From: Pithys albifrons albifrons
Lineage: Eukaryota; Chordata; Aves; Passeriformes; Thamnophilidae
NCBI RefSeq assembly: GCF_047495875.1
Contig: NC_092470.1
Span: 20,605,185 to 20,669,184 of the forward strand
Reading direction: 5' to 3'
DNA length: 64,000 bases
In this document: positions 37,196 to 48,065 of the stretch, in pieces
How the letters are laid out: every line of letters begins with the position of its first letter
Position numbering within the stretch: the stretch's first letter is position 1
Translations under genes and position numbers: made by a program
The notes under the pieces: model-generated
What the model was told of the DNA's origin: nothing
The model's database searches: none
What the model saw: only the letters and a program-made list of their open reading frames with translations

Positions 37196-38136
37196 GGTAG
37201 GAAGAGACAATCTTTCAGCTTACTCCTGATTTTGATTTCTTTTTTCTTTTTTCTTTTTTCTTTTTTCTTTTTTCTTTTTTCTTTTTTCTTTTTTCTTTTT
37301 TCCTTTTTTCTTTTTTTCTTCCTTTTTTCCTTTTTTCCTTTTTTCCTTTTTTCCTTTTTTCCTTTTTTCCTTTTTTCCTTTTTTCCTTTTTTCCTTTTTT
37401 CCTTTTTTCCTTTTTTCCTTTTTTCCTTTTTTCCTTTTTTTCCTTTTTTCCTTTTTTCCTTTTTTCCTTTTTTTTCTTTTTTCTTTTTTTCTTTTTTTTC
37501 ATTTTTTCATTTTTTTCTTTTTTTTTTTTTGGTAGGAAGAGATAATCTTTCAGGTTACTCCTGATTTTTTTTTTTAATTTTTTTTTGTAGGAAGAGACAA
37601 TCAGGTTACTCCTGATTTTTTTTTTTTAATTTTTTAAAAATTTTTTTGTAGGAAGAGACAATCTTTCAGGTTACTCCTGATTTTTTTAAAATTTTTTTGT
37701 AGGAAGAGACAACCTTTCAGGTTACTCCTGATTTTGATTTCTTTTTTTTCTTTTTTTCTTTTTTCTTTTTTTCTTTCTTTTTTCCTTTTTTCCTTTTTTC
37801 TTTTTCTTTTTTCCTTTTTTTTCTGTTTTCTTTTTTCTTTTTTCTTTTTTCTTTTTTTTCTGTTTTCTTTTTTTTCTGTTTTCTTTTTTCTTTTTTTCTT
37901 TTTTTTTCTTTTTTCTTTTTTTTTCTTTTTTCTTTTTTTCCTTTTTCTTTTTTTTTTCTTTTTTCTTTTTCTTTTTTTTTCTTTTTTTCTTTTTTCTTTT
38001 TTTTTTCTTTTTTCTTTTTTCTTTTTTTTTCATTTTTTTCTTTTTTTTTTTATAGGAAGAAACAATCTTTCAGGTTACTCCTGATTTTTTTAAAATTTTT
38101 TTGTAGAAGAGACAACCTTTCAGGTTACTCCTGATT
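37196..38136. repeat. Polypyrimidine arrays with a repeated flank
   Basis: Two long C/T-only tracts (about 37238-37500 and 37738-38030) are made of CTTTTTT- and CCTTTTTT-type units. They lie within seven copies of a short unit of the form AGGAAGAGACAATCTTTCAG followed by GTTACTCCTGA. The unit copies start near 37196, 37531, 37588, 37649, 37701, 38053 and 38103. The purine/pyrimidine asymmetry is nearly complete, which favours triplex (H-DNA) structure. Confidence 0.92.
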
Positions 38137-41100
38137 GCTGTAGAAGTTGTTCTATTCTGATTATACCACGTTATTTGTCACATTCTAACAGGCCACGGTG
38201 AGTTCAGGAAGCTCTTTGAGCAGTGTCTGTGCCACTGCAGGTTATTGCATAGAACTGGCTCTCCTGGCAGCCAGAAAGGCTTAGTCCAGCCTAAGAGCAT
38301 TCCTAATAGAAACTAAATTTATCTGGCAATGACCCCCTGCCAAAGAGCTGGAGATCGTTGTCTTCCCTCTCAGCCTCAGGTGGGAGCGGTTTGTTTGTGG
38401 AGGGCTCCTTGTTTTGTGGGCTGGGATTGTCTGCGCTGGGATTTCTGCAGCCCTGCCCTGGAAATGGTGGGAGCGCAGGAAATAATTCCCATCTGGGAGA
38501 GAATCCTCCAGGGACAATTAAGCTGGAGCGTGGCTGAAAAAACCTGGAGTCTCCCAGCCCCGATCTGGAGATTACTGCAGTGTCAGGAACCTGATTTAAT
38601 AGTAGGGTAATGATGGAGATCACCTGGTGGGGAAGGTCCCTGGAGAGCCGTAAAACTTTCGTTAGGGATTAAGGGAAAATGTGCCTGGCTTTAAATCAGA
38701 CACGGCGGAGACCCACGAAGGGCTCGGCAGCCTCTGCCACAAATCCCTCCTGCAGTGAGTGCCCCAGTGGCTCTGCCCCGCTGGTGGGATCCTGCATTTA
38801 ACATCGGAAAGCAAAACAGCCCCCGGGTTTGTGTTCAGACACCGAGTTGGTGCTTTGGGTGTGTGATCGACAGTGGGGCTGAATCTCCTTCCAGGGGAAA
38901 TTCCCTGTAGGGAATCTCCTTCCCTGGTGGTCTGGAAGGGGCATGGCCTGCCCTGTCCCGGGGTTTGTGTGTTGTGTCGGTGCTTTTGGAAGGTGTTTCC
39001 CACCTGTGACAGCACAGCCAAATACCACAGGCATTGCCAAAAGCACAGGACAACCTTGAAGGCACAGGGATTGTATGAAACATTCCAGAGTTCCCAGCAG
39101 CCAGTTCAGGGGGCTGGGACTGCCTCTCTGTTTGCTTTTGCAACATCCTGTCACTCTTCACTGCATTTTGTTACTTTTATCGCTGTGGTTTTCTTGAAAC
39201 CGGTGACAGACATCACTGACACCGTGGTGGTGTGACTGGTGTGGGATGAGAGGGAGGGATCTGCACTGGGGGCTGGAACTCTGAGTTTGAATTTAAAAGT
39301 GTTCAGGTAGGAAAGAGCGTTGCTCTGACATTCCTAAAGCTTTCTGCCTTTGGGGGCAGTCAGGTTGTACCAGCACAGCAGATGGGAGCAGCTACTGCTT
39401 GCCAGAAGGAAAATGTTCCTTGGACTGGTTTAGTGTGGAACTCTGAGTTTGGTGGTTATGATACAGTTGGTAAGTGGTTACATGAGCTGAATACAGAAGG
39501 ATTGTGGTGGGAAATGGCAGGAGCTCCTGTCCAGGAGCTTCACACTGAACTGCTACAGTTTTTGGGATCTCTTCCCAGACAGGGCCTGGAACCTGAGCTT
39601 GGAATCCTCCAATCCTCAGGGTTGGAAAAGGGGCTTCATCATTCAGCTTGGTTGGTTCAAGGGTCATAATGTTTATTCTGTGAACAGATACCCAACCATA
39701 TAATTGTCAAGGAAATGCCTTGTGTGTGAGCAGGCAAAGGTAACAGACACCCAGCTCCAGCTTTGGGGTGACTGTCTGGGCTGGCATGGCAAGGAAAAGG
39801 TTACTTGGTGAAAGTCATGGCTGCAGAGCTCCAGCTTAAGGAATCTGATCTGTGGAGGCACCTCCAGCAGGACTGGCCAGGCTGTTTTGGCATTTCCAGG
39901 GTAAGGACCTCATCTTGCTGACTCATTGTTAATGGTTTCAAATCTATTTTTATTGCCAGCTGGACCAATGTATGGATTTGCTCATCCAGTTGCAACATGT
40001 TCTTTGTGAGCACTGATCCACTGTGTCAACAGAGGGTTCCTTTGATCAGGAGCTCCTCCAGCTCCTGCCGTGGGTGACGGGAGGCAGAGAATGTTTGTAC
40101 CTGTTCCTTTGGTTCCCTCCCAGCCCCCTGTGGGTCCCACTCCAGCAGACAGAGCAGTTTTTCATTAGGAAAACCAGCAGCCTCCTTAAGGCTGGAGGCA
40201 TTTCCATATTTATGCCTGTTCTCTGTGCTTTGCCTCCCTCTGGTTTGAATGACAGAGCCCTCAGCCCAGCCCAGGGAGGCACAGCCTGTCCTCCAGGAGC
40301 TCCAGCTCCCACTGCTGGGTGGGTCACTCCCTCCTGCAGCTTTTTGGGGGGCTGATTCCAATTTTTATGGTTTAGCCCCCAGAGCTTCCTGGTGGGAGGC
40401 TTAGAGGTAGAATTCAGGGCTGGACAATTTGCCTTCATAAAAGAAGGGAGTATTTTGACCTTCAGGATTTCCCGTTTTCACAGATCTTAAGTGGCCAAGG
40501 AGCCAAGAGTTAAGTCTGTGTGAGTGTGGGGAGCTCCCCCAGCTCAGGTATAGCTTCCTCCTCTGGAAAATTGGATTAAAGAGGCTGTTCTTACATGCAG
40601 GAGCTGTGCTTTTTCAGCTGGGTGTTGGAGGTTTGCTGAGCTCAATTCAGGATCATTTCCATACTCATCCAATGATTCCTGGTTGCTTTTACCAGAAAAA
40701 AGAATGTGTTTTTTTTTTTTTTTTACCTGTCTTTTTGGAAGTGCATTGTGCAATTCCTGGAATAGCAGTTTTGTTTTTCGTAAGGGGAAATTTCCATTGA
40801 TGTCCTTCATGTTTGAAGGGACTTGCTTTCTTCTGTAATAATGACTCTTAATTACTAAAAGATCACTCCAGCTAATCACTATGTTTCTAATAGCAGAAAT
40901 CTACTGTCACTCTTAAATTACTGTTTATAAATGGGTGACCTCCCATTTAGTTTCTTCTTTCTCCTTTTCCTTACTTTTTTCTTCCATCTTTTGACTGATG
41001 TTTGAGGTGATTTTGTTGTTCTTCTCTACCCCCCACCCTTCAGTGGTTGGAGAGCTGGGCAGGACCTGTTGTGCAGCTTTGGGCACTGAGTGTGGTGTGG

Positions 41101-44100
41101 GACCAAGCCAGATGCTTCTTGTTGTGCTGGCAGATCTTTGAATGTGTTCTGGAGCTTATTCACAGCTTCTGGTTATCATAAACATCCAGAATAACTTGGA
41201 TTCTCCAGGCAGGTCCTGGAGATGGAGAAATACCCTTTTTAACCAGCACTCCTCAGGCTGTTGGGGCTGTTGCTGCTGGTGGATGAAAGGGCTGCTCTTC
41301 AGACACTCTTGTGCTGCTGGTGTGGGTGATAAACCTTCAATAATGTCCCTCACACTGCTCAGTTAATGAAACAATAAAAGTACTGGCTGCTGCCTGGTTT
41401 TTACCACCTGACAAGTCCCTCCCTTGAGGCAATGGGAAGAAAAGGTGCAGGCTCCCTGTGTGTGGTGTTGGATGTCAGCAGATAACCTGCATCTGATCCT
41501 GGCTGGAGCAGCAGGACTTGCAGCTCATCCTCCTGCATTTCCAGCCAGTGTTTGGGCCTCGGTGTATTTTCCAGTCCAGAAATGAAGTTCCCTGTGTGAA
41601 TCCTCATGTCTTTTTAGTGCACATCCCTGAATTGAGTGCCCAGGCACAGGGTTATTGAAGGAATTTCTTACCCAGAGGCAATAACACATTTTTTGTTTTT
41701 AAATTCCCAACCTTCAGTGAGACAAGATGTAGTTCTTGAAAGCATTTTCTTTGCTCTGACCTGTTGGACTTCCTCAGTGAGGATTCTGCCTGGCCTGGGC
41801 ATCCTCCCTTGGTGGGTGGAACACCATTCTTTTAAAACAAGATTTCATCTCTGCTGTTGTCCATGCAGAGAAAACCAAAGTAAATTATTCTTGCCTTAAA
41901 CAATTTGTATATCTTTAAAAAATGCTCTGACTTCTTGGAAAGAACTGTAGGTAGACCATCCCTTTCCTATGGCTGGAGAGAAGTGGGGAATGATGTTGGA
42001 TACTGCCCCTGGATCACTTTGGAACTTAAGCCATTTTCTCCCAAACCTTATTAGTTACCTGAGGTAGGTGTGGGGCAGGAAATACTCCTTGTTTTCAGGG
42101 GAGTTGCTTGGGAGTGTTTCCTCACCATCAGAAATCGGGGGATGCACCAGCATGAGCAGCATCAGATGGTTGGGATGACACAACCTGGAGAAGTGGCGTG
42201 GATTGGAAACAGGAATGGGAGGTGGGAAAACAAACCATCCTCTTTGCTTCCACGGACCTTCTGCCTCACAGACTCAGTTGGGTGACTTGCAGGGTGCCCT
42301 GCTGGCTTTGGGAGGGCTGGGCTGGGCTGGCTGTGCCCTCAGGCCTTGGGTGAGGGGAGTGTGGCTGGCAGTGCAGCAATCCCTGTGAGGAACTCACATG
42401 GTTGTGTCGTGCTGTCGAGCAGGAAACGCCAGCTGGGTGTTTGGAGTTGCCTTCTACACCCCGGGAAGGTGTTTACACCAAACACAAGACTCTGCCAACC
42501 TGAGATAAGGATTTGGCAAAGCTTGTTCTTGCTTTGGCACACTTGGAACACCCTTCCCACTGCCCTGGGCCCCTCTTTGAGTTTTGGGGATTCCCTGGGT
42601 GGGACAGGGACCAAAATGTCAGCAGAGCACCTCGTGTGCTGGGGTTTGTTGGTTTGCTCTCTGTGTTTCTCACCCCCAAGCTGGGCCAGTGGCAAAGAGC
42701 TCACCTGTTTGCAGCTGAACACCACCAGTTTCTTGTGCACTGGGGATGGCTGTAGGGACAGGTGTGACTGTTATTTACCATAACTGACCACCTGGAACTG
42801 CAGCCTGCAGGATTATCCTGCAGTCAGTCCTTGGGAGCTGCGTGTATGTTTTTATTTTTCTTCACCTTTTGTTGTTGTTTTGGAGCTTTATTTTCTGTAG
42901 GAAAGCAAACTCCAAACATTGTGCCTGTTCTGATGAGCAGCCAGAGGCAGGGGCAGTTACTGCTCTGTGGGTATTTGCTGTTGTTGGGCACAGACTCTTT
43001 GGGGTGGCTTTGGAACCTGTGATCTTTTTTTGTTAAACTACTTCAGGAAAAGGGAAGAAAAGCAAGATTTCCTGAAGCAAAAGCCTTTGTGTGTCTGCCC
43101 TTCAGCTTTGCTGCTGCAACTAAGGCAGCAAGGGGTTGGAATTGTGGTGAGCTGAGATGTGACAGGGAAAAAAAATATAAATTGCAGCTTTCCCCCATAT
43201 TTTGTGCATTTGGCAGCACTTGGTTTGTTTCCCTGCTGGAATTATCCTGCCTGTTCCTGGGTTAGGTGTGCCATGGGATTGGGCAGTGGTGGCACTGCTG
43301 GTAGAGCTGGGCAGTCTCTTAGAGGAAAACACAACTGTGTTGGAGGAGGGGAGAGGAGTTTTCCCTTGTGAGACTCTTCCCAGTTCTGGGCTCTGCTTCC
43401 CAGGGCCAGTGATGGACACGATGCCCTGGCAAAGCCCAGTGCAAGTGTGTGTGGGGATTGTTTGAAGGCATTTCCTCTCTTTGGTTTTCTATATTTTCTA
43501 TTATATTCATTGCCTCTCTTTGTTTAAGCTGTTGCTTCTCTTTATTTTATATTTGTCTTTATTCCACTTCTTAGGTGGAAGAAGGGTCTGTCAGTAAAGT
43601 CTGGAGCTGGAATAAACCCAGCAGGCTTTAGTGCTGGTTTTGAAGTGATGGGTCTGTTGGTGCAAACAAAACAGTTCTTGTCTGCTCTGTCAGGAATGTG
43701 CCAGGGTGGGGAAGGTGTGGGGAGCTGTGTTTGTTTTGGTCTGGCAGTCTGGACCCTGCTTTCTGTAGGCTCATTTCTAACCTGCCTTTACCTTAAAAAT
43801 GGAGAACATCCAACCTGGAGCAGGAGCTGCTCTGTTGGCTCAATTATTCCTTAATCCTCCGTGTTTTCTGCAGGCTGGGCCTGTGAGTTTATCACAAAAG
43901 GAGAAGAGAGTGAAGCTCTGAGAGGTTCTGGCTGTTCAGAAAGTGACTTTTAATGGTGGTGGCATCAAACCCTTCAGCTGCAACTACTCATTCTGCTGGA
44001 GAAATGTTTGTAAAGCTTTAGAAATAGTGTTTTTTCATGTTTCAAATCTATTTGTTTCACTTTCAGCTGTCAACACTTCAGTTTGTAATGAAATGGCTTT

Positions 44101-45540
44101 TTCTTTTAAGACATCTTCTTTTCTTCAAGTACCTGGTCTGTCCTCATTGGGAGCTCCGTGACAGTCCTGTAGTTAAAGTGTGGAGAGGCTTCTTGGGGTA
44201 TTGGTATTAAACCCAAATTCCTGGTCCCTCCAAAGGCTTTGTGGAAGTCTGCAAGGAAGGCTGGTGTAGGATTTGCAGGGAGGCTCCTGAGCTCTGGGGC
44301 TGTGGTTCAGCAGGGCAGAATTGTGGCAGATTTTGTGTTCATTCTGGTTGGGTGCAAACCTCATTACATTAATGAATCATCCAATTTAGGGCTTTGGAAT
44401 AACACAGCCTGTTCCAGTGTAGGGAAGTCCTACCAGGAGACCTGGAAGGTCTCCTCCAGGTGCTGGAGGTCTGAGGGATTGGCTGAGAGTTTCAGGGTGG
44501 TTTTGCTAAAACTGGGGATACCACAGTAATTACTGGCACTTCAGGTTTAAGAATTAAGGTGAAAAAATATTAGAATATTGTGTGTGAATGCTTTGCACAG
44601 TTGGAAGGACTGGAGAGGATGGGAGCATTTGTACTTGATGTCAGGTGAAAAAATATTAGAATAATGTGTGTGAATGCTTTGCACAGTTGGAAGGACTAGA
44701 GAGGATGGGAGCATTTGTACTTGATGTCAGGGACTGCAAATGCAGGTTCTGTTTTGGCCATTTGCCCTTCAGTGGCTGAGAAAAGCAGAACCCTCATGTG
44801 CTGAGCTGGTTTAGTCCCAAATACATCCACCAAGTAGGACTTGGAGTTTGGTTCTTTGGGTTTGACCACAAAACACTCAGGGTATTTAATAGTTTCATAG
44901 AGAAGATTCAGATTGCCAGTTGTGGCAATGGATTGGGGCATTTCCCTTCTTGTGATTTCTTGGGAACCCAGAATTCTGCAGGATTGTGATGAGGGCCAAG
45001 GGACTGTCAAACAAACCTGGAGTGGAAACCAGCCCTGGGTGGGTTTTCTGCCTCCTGTGCCCGGCGGGGCAGCAGAGGGTGCACAAAAGGGCTCTTGGGT
45101 TCCCTGCTTTGCCAAGTGTTTTTCTCTGTTCTGCAGAAGTGAAACACTTGACAAGTCTTACCAGTTGAGTTCATATTTGGAGACAGTAAATGACTGTGCA
45201 AATGAAGATGTTAATTAATAGAAGGCACAGCCCAGCTCCCCCACCCGAGACAGCTCTGATGTGAGGAGGAAGGAAATGCAACTGGAAGGAGTTTCCTTTA
45301 ACCCAGGAATGATGATGGGGGTTGCACACAAACTGGATTATAATTTCTCTCTCTCTCCAACATCAGCCATTTCTCTGCTTTCCTTTGAACCTGTGTGGGT
45401 TAGTTCTGCTTGGCAGAAAGGGAGGGAGGGACTTGGAAGTGAAGTGTTTGGAGTTAAGGACTGGCACAGCTTGGATGTTGTCAATGTGTAACTTCTTTTA
45501 CATCCAGCTAAAGGAATCCAAACTTTTCAACTGAAGGACA
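38137..45540. other. Intron 1 unique sequence, with one 86-bp duplication
   Basis: This is the longest stretch without a dense array. I recognised no exon, RNA gene or transposon with confidence. A two-copy tandem duplication is listed separately at 44558-44729. Scattered frames of up to about 150 codons on both strands show no family resemblance. Confidence 0.5.
44558..44729. repeat. 86-bp tandem duplication, 2 copies
   Basis: The block beginning GGTGAAAAAATATTAGAATA and ending ACTTGATGTCAG is present twice in direct succession, 86 bp apart. I see only two differences (ATATTG/ATAATG and GGACTGG/GGACTAG), so the duplication is recent. Confidence 0.93.
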
Positions 45541-46065
45541 GTGATTGACCAATAATTACATTTATTGTAAATAGTTACATTTACAAATTCCCAAATGTCA
45601 ACTGCCCAACACAGAGAGAAAGAGTCCACCCCCCACCAAGGGAAGAGGAGGTGAGGGGAAAAACCAAGACCCAAACCAGCAAGCTTCTTATATTATCCCA
45701 AAGAGAGACAATTAAAACCAGAATGTGATATAATACACATATATGTAAATGTGAGAAAAAACAACAACAACCACCACCAAGTCACCCAACCAAATAATGC
45801 AGATTCCAACCACCCAAACCCCACAAAACCTCCCAAAAACTCTTCCAGAGAAAACTCCCAGCAGGAGAGGAGAAAATTAACAAGAAAGTGTTCCCCTCCC
45901 TGGATACCACAGTGGGGATGGTGGCAAGGCCTGATCTCGGCAGGGCAGGGCAGTGTGTCCTTATGGGGCTGAGGCAAAGACCAAAAGAGGCAGAAGCTCC
46001 ACCTCCCTCTCCTTTTATACTTCCTGATGATGTCAGATGATACGAAATATCTCTTTGGTTGCTTT
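45540..46065 (-). mobile_element. Possible solo LTR (avian endogenous retrovirus type)
   Basis: On the minus strand a TATA-like TATAAAAG lies at 46012-46019 and an AATAAA at 45561-45566, in the order expected for an LTR promoter and poly(A) signal. The stretch GATGTCAGATGATACGAAAT at about 46028-46047 resembles a sequence I recall from avian ERV LTRs. No internal viral genes are present. The boundaries are uncertain, and the SINE abuts the high-coordinate side. Confidence 0.4.
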
Positions 46066-46238
46066 TTTGACCCTGAGATGAGCTCAGTTGGTTAAAACTT
46101 GCTTGTAATAATGCCAAGGTCATGGGTTCAATCCCCTGTGTGGGTCATGGGTTCAATCCCCTGTGTGAGCCACTGACTTAAGAGTTGGACTCGATGATCC
46201 TTGTGGGTCCCTTCCAAGTCAGAACAGTCTGTGATTCT
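46066..46238 (+). mobile_element. tRNA-Ile-derived SINE with CR1 tail (TguSINE1-type)
   Basis: The head resembles tRNA-Ile: a box A-like GAGCTCAGTTGGTTAAAAC, then TAATAATGCCAAGGTC and a box B-like GGGTTCAATCCC. The box B segment, about 25 bp from GGTCATGGGTTCAATCCCCT on, is present twice in tandem. The 3' part GTTGGACTCGATGATCCTTG to TGTGATTCTA is a CR1 tail, as in TguSINE1, which CR1 machinery mobilises. It ends about 160 bp before PIAS1 exon 2. Confidence 0.88.
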
Positions 46239-46400
46239 AAAAGGAGGATCTCTCAAACCTGAAAACTTTTAAGTCAGATGATGCTTGTCCCTTCTAATCC
46301 ATGTCCCATTCTCTGGACCCGCTGACTTGAGGCCTAGAGCTGAAACTAAAGCCCAGAGCACCCCAGTGGAACACTAACTTTTGTTGTCGTTCCTTTGAAG

Positions 46401-46845
46401 CAAATGGTTATGAGCCTTCGAGTGTCGGAGCTGCAGGTTCTGCTGGGCTACGCGGGCAGGAACAAGCACGGCCGCAAGCACGAACTGCTCACCAAGGCGC
46501 TGCACCTGCTCAAGGCCGGCTGCAGCCCCGCCGTGCAGATGAAAATCAAGGAACTCTATCGGCGCCGCTTCCCGCAGAAGATCATGACGCCCGCCGACCT
46601 GTCCATGCCCAGCGTGCACTCCAGCTCCATGCCCGCCGCGCTGTCCCCCTCCGCCATCCCCCAGCTGGGCTACGACGGGCACCCCGCCGCATCCCCCCTG
46701 CTGCCCGTGGCGCTGCTGGGCCCCAAGCACGAGCTGGAGCTGCCCCACCTGGCGTCGGCGCTGCACCCCGTGCACCCCGACATCAAGCTGCAGAAGCTGC
46801 CCTTCTACGACCTGCTGGACGAGCTCATCAAGCCCACCAGCCTCG
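46401..46845 (+). CDS. PIAS1: PIAS1 coding exon 2 (SAP domain and start of PINIT)
   Basis: This exon encodes residues 9-156 of PIAS1, a nuclear SUMO E3 ligase that modulates STAT1, p53 and nuclear-receptor transcription. The SAP DNA/scaffold-binding domain lies at about residues 11-45, and the LXXLL-type motif LQVLL is at 19-23. A Pro/Ser-rich linker follows. The segment around HPVHPDIKLQKLPFYDLLDE opens the PINIT domain. The acceptor is pyrimidine-rich and ends TTTGAAG|CAA, with a good branch site CTAAC at 46374-46378 (A is 24 nt from the exon) and no other AG in between. The donor after 46845 is GTAAG, in phase 1 (L, then G of the next codon), as expected for PTSLA in the family. Length (445 nt) and sequence look intact with no stop or frameshift. 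The exon is much richer in G and C than the flanking intron. The catalytic SP-RING is encoded downstream of this window. Confidence 0.97.
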
Positions 46846-46905
46846 GTAAGGCAGCGCTCAGGGGCATGCACAGGGGAGAGAGTGAGATCTGTATGGGGGT
46901 GTGTC

Positions 46906-47663
46906 CATTCGTCTGTCCTGTCCATCCCGTCCGTCCCGTCCATCCATCCGTCCCGTCCGTCCGTCCCATCCGTCCGTCCCGTCCGTCCCACCCGTCCGTC
47001 CATCCACCCATCCGTCCGTCCCACCCGTCCGTCCATCTCACCCGTCCGTCCGTCCCGTCCGTCCGTCCCGTCCGTCCGTCCCGTCCGTCCGTCCCGTCCG
47101 TCCGTCCCATCCGCCCGTCCCATCCGTCTGTCCCGTCCATCCATCCATCCGTCCGTCCCGTCTGTCCCGTCCATCCATCCATCCGTCCGTCCCATCCATC
47201 TGTCCGTCCCTACATCCGTCCCACCCGTCCGTCCGTCCCACCCGTCCGTCCGTCCCACCCGTCCGTCCGTCTGTCCCATCCGTCCGTCCCGTCCGTCCTG
47301 TCCGTCCGTCCCATCCGCCCATCCCATCCGTCCGTCCCGTTCATCCACCCGTCCGTCCGTCCCACCCGTCCGCCCGTCCCTCCCGTCCCTCCGTCCCACC
47401 CATACATCCGTCCTGTCCGTCCCGTCCATCCGTCCCTCCGTCCATCCGTCCCGTCCATCCATCCCATCCGTCCGTCCCGTCCATCCGTCCCTCTGTCCGT
47501 CCGTCCCGTCCGTCCCGTCCGTCCCGTCTGTCCCTCCCTCCCTCCCTCCCTCCCTCCCTCCCTCCCTCCCTCCATCTATCCATCCCTCCCTCCATCCATC
47601 TATCCCACCTATCCCATCCATCCATCTATCCCACCTATCCCATCCATCCATCCATCCATCCAT
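46906..47663. repeat. (CCGT)n/(CCAT)n/(CCCT)n tetranucleotide array in intron 2
   Basis: About 760 bp of CCGT and CCAT tetranucleotides with C-insertions (CGTCCCGTCCGTC), then pure CTCC repeats (47530-47570) and CCAT/CTAT to 47663. It begins 60 bp after the exon 2 donor. All three plus frames and the minus frames stay open across it. Confidence 0.96.
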
Positions 47664-48065
47664 ATGTGTGTGTGTGTCTCTCTCTCTATATATATCTCTG
47701 TGTCCGTGTGCATATACACAGGTGCATATATACAGTTTTTACGTATATATTTGTCAAGTTTTGAGGTATGTATTTTTCAATTTTGAAAGTATATATTGGT
47801 TAAGTTTGGAGGTGTGTATTGGTTAAACTTTGAAGTAGAGTCTCTTAAGTTTAGAGGTGTATATTGGTTAAGTTTAGAGGTGTATATTGATTAAGTTTAG
47901 AGGTGTATATTGGTTAAGTTTAGAGGTGTATATTGATTAAGTTTAGAGGTGTATATTGGTTAAGTTTAGAGGTGTATATTGGTTAAGTTTAGAGGTGTAT
48001 ATTGATTAAGTTTAGAGGTGTATATTGGTTAAGTTTAGAGGTGTATATTGGTTAAGTTTAGAGGT
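47664..48065. repeat. TG/TA microsatellite and 23-bp tandem repeat
   Basis: A short (TG)n, (TC)n and (TA)n mix at 47664-47700 is followed by about ten copies of a 23-bp unit GGTTAAGTTTAGAGGTGTAT plus ATT, with TTGATTAAG variants, between about 47840 and 48065. Confidence 0.9.

Larger units (their letters stand above)
18810..46400 (+). other. PIAS1: PIAS1 intron 1 (27.6 kb)
   Basis: The intron runs from donor GTAAAG to acceptor TTTGAAG and separates the two PIAS1 exons in phase 0. A long first intron is normal for this gene family. It carries many tandem repeats, CR1 LINE remnants, one SINE and a possible LTR, listed separately. I recognised no additional exon in it. The long open frames inside coincide with tandem arrays or CR1. 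Confidence 0.92.

Noticed and set aside
46090..46150. A functional tRNA-Ile gene
   Set aside because: The tRNA-like part lacks an intact acceptor stem, has a duplicated box B and continues into a CR1 tail, so it is a SINE.
46374..47663. A 429-codon minus-strand frame across PIAS1 exon 2 and the CCGT array
   Set aside because: It is antisense to a conserved exon and then runs through simple repeat. GC-rich composition explains its length.
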